Source of the DNA: Leptospirillum sp.
Lineage (GTDB): Bacteria; Nitrospirota; Leptospirillia; Leptospirillales; Leptospirillaceae
Assembly (NCBI GenBank): GCA_027343785.1
Contig: DAHWKF010000084.1
Coordinates: 1 to 19,747 of the forward strand
Reading direction: 5' to 3'
DNA: 19,747 nt
The notes beneath the pieces were generated by a model, which saw only the letters and a program-made list of their open reading frames with translations, was not told where the DNA came from and ran no database searches. Below, in pieces: positions 13,510-19,747 of the stretch. Position 1 is the first letter of the stretch, and the number at the start of each line of letters is the position of its first letter. A program made the position numbers and the translations under genes.

Positions 13510-15084
13510 ATGAACTGGACGACCGAGGCAAAGCTGGGATTTTTCATCATTGTGGCATTTCTGGTAGCAGTCGGTCTGACGTTGCGGTTTGGACATTTCC
13601 ATTTTGCTCCAAAGGGGAGTTACAGGATATATGCGGATTTCAATTCGGTGGATGGCCTGGAAAAAGGGACAGCTGTCCGGATTGCAGGCGTCCGTGTCGG
13701 GGAGGTCACAGATATCTCCCTTCTTCCCTCCGGAAAGGCGCATGTGGAAATGACCATTTTCAAGGGTCTTGCGTTGCCAGAGGACATTCATCCGATTATT
13801 TTTTCGAACGGCTTTCTGGGAAAGCTTTATGTTGAACTTGTTCCAGGAAAGTCAGGAAAACCTATTTTCAAGAAAAAAAGCTTTTTCCCGGAAGAGCGTG
13901 GTCGCCGGGAGGAGATTTTTTCTAAAAGTCTTTTCGTTGGATGGTTCGGACCTTCGGAGGCCTGGGCCGCATCCCCATTGCAGCAACAGGCTGGCCCACC
14001 CCCTCCCCCGGCTTCTTCGACCTCCGCTTCTCCGGCGTCCCCTCCTTCGGACCCGGGGTATGTCGCGCCCGGTTCGACCCTTGCCTCTCCCGGAGAGACG
14101 GTTAGTGTCAACAAGCTGGTCCGGAAACTCAACAAGATCTCGGACGACATCAAGGCGATTACGGGAGCTCTCCGGAAAGCGATGGGCAACAAGAAGGGGA
14201 CGGAGGATCTCAGGAAAACCCTGGACAATCTGAAGGCATTGACGGATAACCTGAAGGATTTTACAAAGAATCTGAAGGACAAGTCGCCGGCAATTTTGAA
14301 AAAAGTTGATTCTATCGCGACAAAAATCGATCAGGGTGTGGGTACAGTCGGGCAGCTGGTGAACAACAAAGATCTGTATAACAAGGTCAATTCGGCGGCA
14401 GACCATCTCGACAGTATCTTGGCTAAGATCGACAGCGGACAGGGGACAATCGGGCAACTGGTCAACAATCCGGATCTGTACAACAACCTGAACGCGACGT
14501 TGAAAAAATTTTCCGACCTGAGCCACAAGTCTGACCAGATGGTTCTTGATGTTTCCATGAAGGGGTATTATTTCCCCCGGGATGCTGCGGCGGACGGATT
14601 TTTTACGTTGGACATTTACCCCCGGTCAGACAAATTTTACCGGATCCAGGTCGTATCGTCCCAATTGGGAAATTATACCCAGTCTGTCCCCTATACTCAG
14701 GTCAACGGAAATTATGTTGCCGGCCCATCGCAGATCACCCAAAGTAACCAGGCGATCAAGTTCAGTGTTGAATTTGGCCAGAAATTCGATAACTTTGATG
14801 TTCGCGCCGGGATGATTGAAAACAGTTTTGGGGTCGGGACGGATGTTTTTCTGACGGACAACCTCACATTCACGTTTGTCCTTTATAACGTCGGATCATA
14901 CAATCCGATCGCCCCCAACCCGTTTACCAGGATTTATCTGAATTACACCATCCTGAACCATATTTGGTTGACCGCTGGTTGGTATAATGCGTTCAATCAG
15001 GCGCTGTCCTCTCCCCTCGTGGGTGGAGGGATCGTCTTTACCGACAATACCCTGAAAACCCTGATCGCCGGACACCTTCCGTGA
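13510..15084 (+). CDS. mlaD: MlaD-like MCE protein with a long coiled region and C-terminal beta-rich (porin-like) domain
   Basis: An inner-membrane-anchored lipid shuttle of the MCE family, but 524 residues long against about 183 in E. coli MlaD. Residues 9-27 are a membrane helix. One MCE domain covers about 38-115 (YRIYADFNSVDGL..VRIAGVRVGEV..LGKLYVELVPG). Residues 155-197 are a Pro/Ala/Ser linker (including PPPPPASS). Residues 198-345 are Lys/Asp/Leu-rich and predicted helical or coiled, with a 34-residue repeat (KIDxGxGTxGQLVNN at 272 and 306). From about 345 to the end the chain becomes aromatic, alternating and beta-like (MKGYYFPRD, FRIQVVSSQLG, KFSVEFGQKFDNFDVRAGM, YLNYTILNHIWLTAGWYNAF), like an outer-membrane barrel. 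It has no classic terminal Phe. The ATG at 13510 has GGAG 5 bases upstream. I infer a bridge across the periplasm that replaces the soluble MlaC and outer-membrane MlaA. Confidence 0.9.
   Translation: MNWTTEAKLGFFIIVAFLVAVGLTLRFGHFHFAPKGSYRIYADFNSVDGLEKGTAVRIAGVRVGEVTDISLLPSGKAHVEMTIFKGLALPEDIHPIIFSNGFLGKLYVELVPGKSGKPIFKKKSFFPEERGRREEIFSKSLFVGWFGPSEAWAASPLQQQAGPPPPPASSTSASPASPPSDPGYVAPGSTLASPGETVSVNKLVRKLNKISDDIKAITGALRKAMGNKKGTEDLRKTLDNLKALTDNLKDFTKNLKDKSPAILKKVDSIATKIDQGVGTVGQLVNNKDLYNKVNSAADHLDSILAKIDSGQGTIGQLVNNPDLYNNLNATLKKFSDLSHKSDQMVLDVSMKGYYFPRDAAADGFFTLDIYPRSDKFYRIQVVSSQLGNYTQSVPYTQVNGNYVAGPSQITQSNQAIKFSVEFGQKFDNFDVRAGMIENSFGVGTDVFLTDNLTFTFVLYNVGSYNPIAPNPFTRIYLNYTILNHIWLTAGWYNAFNQALSSPLVGGGIVFTDNTLKTLIAGHLP
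14323..14526 (+). repeat. Two-copy 34-residue repeat inside mlaD
   Basis: Codons from 14323 and from 14425 encode the same pattern: KID-x-G-x-GT-(V/I)-GQLVNN-x-DLYN-x-(V/L)N. The copies are offset by 102 bases. Related GTxGxLLNDPxLYxNL repeats are common in long MCE proteins after the MCE domain, so this is a structural repeat of the helical stalk rather than mobile DNA. Confidence 0.75.
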
Positions 15085-15251
15085 GGAAGTCGAGGGAATC
15101 GGACCGCACCTGTAAGCCATGAATGGCCATCCGTGCGCTCTTGTTCCTTGACCCGGCAAGGGGGATGTTCTAGAGTAGTAAGACAGAACAATCCCGATTT
15201 TCCACCTAGATCTAGATCTGAAGCCATTGTGATGGATATGGAGGCACATTC
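15085..15251 (+). promoter_or_regulatory. Spacer with a good sigma-70-like promoter for the cytochrome c maturation genes
   Basis: TTGACC (15148-15153) and TAGAGT (15171-15176) are separated by exactly 17 bases and match the -35 and -10 consensus at five and four of six positions. Transcription would start near 15183 and leave a leader of about 70 bases containing a tandem AGATCT-AGATCT at about 15208-15219. The ResB gene then starts after a GGAGG ribosome site. A small GCCAT/ATGGC palindrome sits near 15117-15128, but no T-tract terminator closes the mla genes. The promoter is assigned by pattern only. Confidence 0.45.
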
Positions 15252-16790
15252 ATGCCGGATGGTTTGACTCCAGACGAGCAGCAGACCGTTGAACTCTCCG
15301 GAGCTGTTGGGTATTACGAAGCCAAGAAGGTTTCCCCAGGCTCCCCGAAAGAGGAAAAGAAGAAATGGTCTTTGCGGGGAACGCGCTTATTGGCCATCCT
15401 TTCCTCTCTCAGGCTTGCCATTTCCCTGTTTCTGATTCTGGCGTTTCTGACGATTTTTGGAACGTTCATCGACCAGGGGAGGGAAGCGGGTTTTTATGTC
15501 GGTCATTATGGTGAGAAATGGGGAAAATGGATCGTCCGTTTGAAAGTGGACGATATTTACCATAGCTGGTATTACGTTTCCCTGCTGTCACTTCTCTGCA
15601 TCAATGCCCTTTCCTGTGTATACAACCGTTTTCCGATCACATTCAAGTCCATGTTCCGGGAGAGAGTGAACGTCAGCAAGGAGTTTCTGAAAAAACAGCG
15701 GGAATATCGTGAGTTGACACTCTCAAAGGACCAGTATTCGGAAGCTGAAGTACAAGAGCATGTTAAAAGCGTATTGGCCAAGAAGAGGTACAAAACACAG
15801 ACGGTCAACGATGGTCAGGAAACAATTGTTTTCGGGCAGAAAGGGGTTTTGGGACGGATCGGTTCTCATACTGCCCATCTTTCGGTCATCGTTATTCTGG
15901 GAGGGGGGCTTTTGGGAAGCCTCCTGGGGTTTCGCCTTTTCGGAACATTTTATGTCCATTCGACAACCTTTGTGCCGCAGGGGGATTTCAGCCTTCGCGT
16001 GAACAAATTCTGGATTGACCGCTATCCCAACGGGATGGTCAAGTCCTATTTCAGCGATCTGGATGTCCTGAAACAGGGGAAGGTTGTCCAGCATAAGGTC
16101 ATCAGCGTCAATCACCCACTGGAGTACGATGGCCTTCGATTCTATCAGGCGAGTTTTGGCAACGCATTTGACCGTCTGGACAGTGCCAAGGTCCTGATCG
16201 TCAACAGGGTCAAAAAACAGTTTCTGGGGCAGGTCATGCTTCCCTGGAACACACTCCAGCCCGTATCAAAAACAGACCTCTCCCTGAAAGTGATCCGGTA
16301 TGTTTCGGATTTCGCGTTTGATCCGAAGACAAATTCCGTCTATAGCAAATCTGAAAAAGAATCGAATCCGGCGATTCAGCTGGCGGTTTTTCAAAACGGA
16401 AAAGAAATCGGCAGGCCTTGGTTTTTCTACAACTTTCCCCAAATCCAGGTCATGAAGTCTCTTCCATATTTTATTGTGTTTGCTGGCTACAAAGCCCCAT
16501 TGTACACAGGTCTGGAGGTGGCCAAAGATCCGGGAGTGAAGATTGTATGGGCAGGCTCTTTTCTGCTGGTGGGTGGCCTGTTCCTTTCGTCCTATGTTTA
16601 TCACAGGAAAATATGGGCCAGAATCCGGGAAAACTCCGGAAATATTCAAGTCATTCTGGGGGGGTTCGGTCATAAGGACAAACTGGGATTTGAAAAAGAG
16701 TTCCAGGAGGTGGTTCGGGAAATCACATCACCAAGAAAACAGGATTTCCTGGGCGCTAAAGGCTCGGCGACTGCTGTGGCAGCGGGCTAG
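15252..16790 (+). CDS. resB: Cytochrome c biogenesis protein ResB / Ccs1
   Basis: System II haem lyase subunit in the inner membrane. With CcsA it delivers haem and attaches it to apocytochrome c in the periplasm. It has 512 residues. Four membrane helices are visible: about 45-72 (LLAILSSLRLAISLFLILAF), 100-120 (WYYVSLLSLLCINALS), 205-230 (HTAHLSVIVILGGGLLG), and 430-455 near the C-terminus. A large periplasmic loop lies between helices 3 and 4, with the family's HPLEYDGLRFYQASFG segment at about 288-303. RIGSHTAHLSV carries conserved histidines at the third helix. The first ~40 residues are an extra charged cytoplasmic extension. The C-terminal tail past helix 4 is also long. GGAGG precedes the ATG. 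It is the first gene of the maturation cluster. Confidence 0.96.
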   Translation: MPDGLTPDEQQTVELSGAVGYYEAKKVSPGSPKEEKKKWSLRGTRLLAILSSLRLAISLFLILAFLTIFGTFIDQGREAGFYVGHYGEKWGKWIVRLKVDDIYHSWYYVSLLSLLCINALSCVYNRFPITFKSMFRERVNVSKEFLKKQREYRELTLSKDQYSEAEVQEHVKSVLAKKRYKTQTVNDGQETIVFGQKGVLGRIGSHTAHLSVIVILGGGLLGSLLGFRLFGTFYVHSTTFVPQGDFSLRVNKFWIDRYPNGMVKSYFSDLDVLKQGKVVQHKVISVNHPLEYDGLRFYQASFGNAFDRLDSAKVLIVNRVKKQFLGQVMLPWNTLQPVSKTDLSLKVIRYVSDFAFDPKTNSVYSKSEKESNPAIQLAVFQNGKEIGRPWFFYNFPQIQVMKSLPYFIVFAGYKAPLYTGLEVAKDPGVKIVWAGSFLLVGGLFLSSYVYHRKIWARIRENSGNIQVILGGFGHKDKLGFEKEFQEVVREITSPRKQDFLGAKGSATAVAAG

Positions 16791-16936
16791 TTGATTGTTT
16801 GTGACGCATTGATATTATGTCCGTCATTTTTGGATAATTTGACCATATCCGATCATTTTGGTATCCGGGATTTGATTCCAGCGGAATCCCACAGTGTTGC
16901 GAAACCATTTTTTCTGCCTGATTGAAAGGGGTAAAA
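16791..16936 (+). promoter_or_regulatory. Spacer before ccsA with a weak promoter candidate
   Basis: This 146-base gap starts directly after the resB TAG. TTGATT (16791-16796) and TATTAT (16813-16818) are 16 bases apart and could form a promoter; another TTGACC in the middle has a poor -10. No terminator is visible, so read-through from resB is also likely. An AAAGGGG ribosome site lies at its end. Confidence 0.3.
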
Positions 16937-17788
16937 ATGTCGCTCATCAATTCGATTGGATCTTCCTTTCTTTTGTACAATACAGTTGTCGCGCTCTACC
17001 TGGTGGCCGGCATCCTCTATTTTCTCTTCCTGATCTCCCACAAGAAGGAAATGGGACAAATGGCTTCAACTGTGACCTTTTCCGGGTGGGTTGTGAACAC
17101 GGCAGCCCTTGTCGGGAGGGGCATAGCGGATCATCATGCTCCCTGGTCCAATCTTTATGAAACCCTGTTTCTTTTTTCCTGGGCATCGATTCTCGGATAC
17201 ATGATCATGGAGATGAAGTATAAGGTCCGTGTGGCCGGTGCTTTTGTCCTGACATTGGTTCTCTTTGCCGTCGGTGCAGCAAAAATGCTGCCGTATCGTT
17301 ATCAGATGGTCGAACCGCTCAATCCGGCACTCAATTCATATTGGCTCAAGATTCATGTGTTCACGATGTTCATGTCATATGCCGCTTTTGGAATTTCAGC
17401 CTCTCTTGCCGTCATCTATCTTCTGAAAAAGAGGTCGGAAGCCCAGGGAAAAACCGGCTGGATTCTCAAGGAATTTCCTAATACGGACGCGCTTGATGAC
17501 ATGACATACAAGGCCGTCATGGTCGGATTTCCTCTGCTCACCCTGGGCGTCATCTTTGGAGCGATGTGGGCTTATGAAGCCTGGGGAGGCTACTGGTCCT
17601 GGGATCCGAAGGAAACCTGGTCCCTGATTACCTGGTTTGTTTATGCGGCTTATCTTCATGCCCGCATGACAAGAGGATTGCGTGGTTCTCCGAGTGCGTG
17701 GTTTTCAATTGGCGGATTTGTATCTGTTGTGTTCTTGTATTGGGGTGTGAGCTTTATCATTCCAGGCTTGCACGCTTACGCTGCATAG
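16937..17788 (+). CDS. ccsA: Cytochrome c assembly protein CcsA / ResC
   Basis: Partner of ResB in the System II cytochrome c synthetase, a haem-handling protein of the inner membrane. It has 283 residues and about eight membrane helices. The haem-binding WWD signature is WGGYWSWDPKETWSLITWFVYAAY-like, starting at residue 216, facing the periplasm. Flanking histidines that could ligate haem are in GRGIADHHAPWSNLYE (about 61-76) and in WLKIHVFTMFMSYAAFG (about 136-152), with a further HAR after the WWD. The ATG at 16937 is preferred to an in-frame TTG 15 bases earlier, because AAAGGGG then sits as the ribosome site. The next gene starts 9 bases after the stop. Confidence 0.96.
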   Translation: MSLINSIGSSFLLYNTVVALYLVAGILYFLFLISHKKEMGQMASTVTFSGWVVNTAALVGRGIADHHAPWSNLYETLFLFSWASILGYMIMEMKYKVRVAGAFVLTLVLFAVGAAKMLPYRYQMVEPLNPALNSYWLKIHVFTMFMSYAAFGISASLAVIYLLKKRSEAQGKTGWILKEFPNTDALDDMTYKAVMVGFPLLTLGVIFGAMWAYEAWGGYWSWDPKETWSLITWFVYAAYLHARMTRGLRGSPSAWFSIGGFVSVVFLYWGVSFIIPGLHAYAA

Positions 17789-17797
17789 GGGAAACTG

Positions 17798-18397
17798 ATG
17801 TCAGGCATGCGCAAATTTTGGCCCTACCTCGCAGGGGGGGCCGTTTTCCTGGGAATTGTGGTTTATATTGTAATGACCTACCGTTTTGCTCCGGTCAAGG
17901 TCGGAATGGTAGCGCCCGATTTTTCCCTGAAAACCGTGGACGGTTCTCCCCTTCGTCTTTCCGACTACAAAGGCAAGGTTGTCATGCTGAATTTCTGGGC
18001 GACCTGGTGCAAGCCCTGCAAGCAGGAAATGCCTTCGATGGAAATGATGTACGAAGGAATGAAACAGAAGGTTGGAGATAAATTCGTCCTGATTGCTGTC
18101 AATGAAAACAACATGTTTTACTCGAATCAGGTTGCTCCATTCCTGAAATCCCACAATATCCACTTTCTGATCCCCCTGGATCCGCTGAGTAAACTGGATC
18201 ATTTGTACAAGATCACAGGCGTTCCGGAAACCTTCATCCTGGATCAAAACGGAGTGGTTGCCCAGCATGTTATCGGGCCCCGTAACTGGATTGTCAAACA
18301 GAATCTTGCGATTGTCCTGTCTCTTCTGGACAAGGGTCCTATGACTCCCAAGGATTATCTGGCCCTGAAAACCAAGGAAGCGAACGCCGGTTACTGA
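17798..18397 (+). CDS. Membrane-anchored TlpA/ResA-like thioredoxin, copy 1
   Basis: A periplasmic thiol-disulphide oxidoreductase that reduces the CXXCH cysteines of apocytochrome c before haem attachment. It has 199 residues. One N-terminal helix (about 8-27) anchors it. The thioredoxin fold begins at VGMVAPDFSLKTVDG, an AhpC/TSA-like start, and the active site is WCKPC with C71 and C74. The cis-proline loop is near residue 148 (TGVPETFILDQNG). The tail from about 178 (KGPMTPKDYL...) is extra. It lies 9 bases after ccsA and 4 bases before a second paralogue; electrons would come from CcdA downstream. ResA is the likely role, but DsbE/CcmG-type naming is equally possible. Confidence 0.93.
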   Translation: MSGMRKFWPYLAGGAVFLGIVVYIVMTYRFAPVKVGMVAPDFSLKTVDGSPLRLSDYKGKVVMLNFWATWCKPCKQEMPSMEMMYEGMKQKVGDKFVLIAVNENNMFYSNQVAPFLKSHNIHFLIPLDPLSKLDHLYKITGVPETFILDQNGVVAQHVIGPRNWIVKQNLAIVLSLLDKGPMTPKDYLALKTKEANAGY

Positions 18398-18401
18398 ATT
18401 G

Positions 18402-18920
18402 ATGAAGAACACCACCACGGGTTCATGGGCCCTTTTGTTTTTGTCTTTTTTTTTCCTGCTGTCCTTGTGGCTGGAAATTCCGGAGGCAGTGTCTTCAGAA
18501 GCGACAGATTTCCGGCTGCATGACCTTGGGGGGCGGGTTGTTCATCTGGAAGCTTACAAGGGAAGATGGGTCCTTCTAAACTTCTGGGCGACCTGGTGCA
18601 AGCCCTGCCTCAGAGAGATACCCTCCCTGGAAAATTTCCGGAAAAAAGCTCCCCCCAACCTGGTCGTTCTGGGTATTTCCGAAAGTCTGGACGGGAAGGA
18701 AAAGCTTTTGCGGTTCGTGCGGAAACAGGGGATGACATACCCTGTCCTTGTGGATGGATTGGGCCGTGTGGCCGACGCCTACAGGGTCCATGGTTTGCCG
18801 GATTCTGTACTGATCGATCCGGCCGGAAGAATCAGCTGGACAATCGAGGGAGCCGTCGACTGGATGGATCGAAAATTCCAGAAAAAATATCTGTCTGGTC
18901 CCCTGAAAGGGCAATTTTGA
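18402..18920 (+). CDS. TlpA/ResA-like thioredoxin, copy 2
   Basis: A second exported thioredoxin-like protein of 172 residues. Its N-terminus (about 9-33) is a hydrophobic signal or anchor ending near EAVSSEA, so it may be cleaved and soluble or remain anchored. The fold starts at ATDFRLHDLGGRVVHL. The active site is WCKPC with C66 and C69. The cis-proline region is HGLPDSVLIDPAGRI near residue 129. It shares a 9-codon identical stretch with copy 1. The start could be the ATG at 18402 or the TTG just before it; no ribosome site is clear, so coupling to copy 1 is likely. Two paralogues may divide work, one for apocytochrome c and one for other disulphides, but this is inference. Confidence 0.92.
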   Translation: MKNTTTGSWALLFLSFFFLLSLWLEIPEAVSSEATDFRLHDLGGRVVHLEAYKGRWVLLNFWATWCKPCLREIPSLENFRKKAPPNLVVLGISESLDGKEKLLRFVRKQGMTYPVLVDGLGRVADAYRVHGLPDSVLIDPAGRISWTIEGAVDWMDRKFQKKYLSGPLKGQF

Positions 18921-18956
18921 AAATCATGAACCCCATTCTGATGGACCCGGACTGAG

Positions 18957-19706
18957 ATGGATCACTCTTCGGTCACAATTCCGCTTTCATTCCTCGCAGG
19001 TCTCGTATCGTTCGTGTCACCTTGCGTCCTGCCGATCGTGCCTTCCTATATCTCTTTTGTCACAGGATTGTCGTTTGACGACCTGACAGGAAAAAACACG
19101 GCATTTTCGCGTCAGGAAGTGACCCAGACGACATTATGGCATTCACTGATTTTCGTTGCCGGATTTTCGACCCTCTTTATCGGATTCGGTGCTTCCGCAT
19201 CCTATGTCGGGCAATTTCTTCTGACATACCAAGAGGTCATCCGGAAAATTGGTGGAATACTGATAGTCTTCTTTGGTCTTTTTATCGCCGGATGGCTTCG
19301 GATTCCTTTTCTGAACCAGGAATTCAGATTGCCTGTCGGACAGAGAAAATCGACGGTCGTCGGCACTTTTCTGATTGGGGTCGGGTTTGCTGCCGGATGG
19401 ACCCCCTGTGTCGGTCCAATCCTTGGCAGTATATTGTTTTTTGCCGGCACTCAGGGAAAGGTGTTCAGGGGTATCGAACTTCTGACGGCCTATTCAATGG
19501 GACTGGCCGTCCCGTTTCTCCTTTCCGCGCTGATGTTCAACTCCTTTCTCGGCAGTTTTCGCCAGATCTCCCGATGGATCCCTCTCATTACAAAATCGTC
19601 CGGGGTATTTCTGATCGTGATGGGTGTCCTGATCTTTACCAATGCATTCTCCATCCTTTCAGCATTTTTGACGCAACACCATATTGGATGGACATCTACC
19701 TTGTAG
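18957..19706 (+). CDS. ccdA: Thiol-disulphide transporter CcdA
   Basis: An inner-membrane protein that passes electrons from cytoplasmic thioredoxin to periplasmic ResA-type proteins. It has 249 residues and about six helices, typical of the short CcdA/DsbD-membrane family. The redox cysteines are C23 in FVSPCVLPIVP and C151 in GWTPCVGPILG, each in its family motif, one in helix 1 and one in helix 4. A polar loop (about 40-60) separates helix 1 from helix 2. The start ATG lacks a strong ribosome site. The gene closes a cluster with ResB, CcsA and two TlpA-like proteins, which together form a complete System II pathway. The last 41 bases of the window hold no full gene; an ATG at 19743 may start the next one. 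Confidence 0.96.
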   Translation: MDHSSVTIPLSFLAGLVSFVSPCVLPIVPSYISFVTGLSFDDLTGKNTAFSRQEVTQTTLWHSLIFVAGFSTLFIGFGASASYVGQFLLTYQEVIRKIGGILIVFFGLFIAGWLRIPFLNQEFRLPVGQRKSTVVGTFLIGVGFAAGWTPCVGPILGSILFFAGTQGKVFRGIELLTAYSMGLAVPFLLSALMFNSFLGSFRQISRWIPLITKSSGVFLIVMGVLIFTNAFSILSAFLTQHHIGWTSTL

Positions 19707-19747
19707 TTGTCTGACAGCGCTGGATCCTCCGGAAAGGTCGGAATGTC

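Noticed and set aside
13852..14526. Antisense frame opposite mlaD (224 codons)
   Set aside because: Produced by the Pro/Ala-rich and Lys/Asp-rich codons of mlaD; arginine-rich and unlike any known protein.

Overview
The window looks like the chromosome of a Gram-negative (diderm), cytochrome c-rich bacterium of moderate GC. The gene set and protein style suggest Nitrospirota, most like Leptospirillum. That placement comes from memory of gene style and was not searched. No tRNA, rRNA, CRISPR array or intact mobile element is visible. Almost everything from about 2.3 kb onward is on the + strand, in tightly packed, often overlapping genes, several starting with GTG or TTG.

Layout: (1) 1-1505, minus strand: a three-gene unit in which each gene overlaps the next by ATGA. 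It runs from a lipoprotein-like protein resembling the C-terminal domain of CcmI, through dihydroneopterin aldolase (folB), to a polytopic membrane protein that runs off the left edge. (2) 1506-2287: a 0.78-kb gap between divergent genes. It holds the decayed 3' end of an IS200/IS605-type tnpB with its right-end hairpins, then a stretch of short inverted repeats of unknown meaning. (3) 2288-5342: a 2[4Fe-4S] ferredoxin, a B12-binding-type radical SAM enzyme of unknown substrate, and rplM-rpsI, closed by a strong intrinsic terminator. (4) 5427-7703: argC and argJ (arginine biosynthesis). (5) 7704-10650: a structured leader, then rpsB-tsf-pyrH-frr, the classic translation and UMP kinase block. 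(6) 10667-15084: alanine racemase, then an Mla-type lipid transport system (permease, ATPase, MCE protein) without mlaA, mlaB or mlaC beside it. The MCE protein is unusually long and ends in a predicted beta-rich, porin-like domain. (7) 15252-19706: a complete System II cytochrome c maturation set: ResB/Ccs1, ResC/CcsA, two TlpA/ResA-like thioredoxins and CcdA.

How the parts work together: the right-hand cluster moves electrons through CcdA to periplasmic thioredoxins that reduce apocytochrome c. The ResB-ResC pair delivers haem and joins it to the CXXCH site. The central cluster combines ribosome parts, nucleotide supply (UMP kinase), D-alanine for peptidoglycan and outer-membrane lipid transport, which fits growth-coupled expression of translation and envelope genes. 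The most interesting points are the MlaD fusion, which would bridge both membranes in one polypeptide, the stand-alone CcmI-like lipoprotein, the orphan TnpB/omega-RNA relic, the alternative hairpins in front of rpsB, and the uncharacterised radical SAM enzyme next to a ferredoxin.
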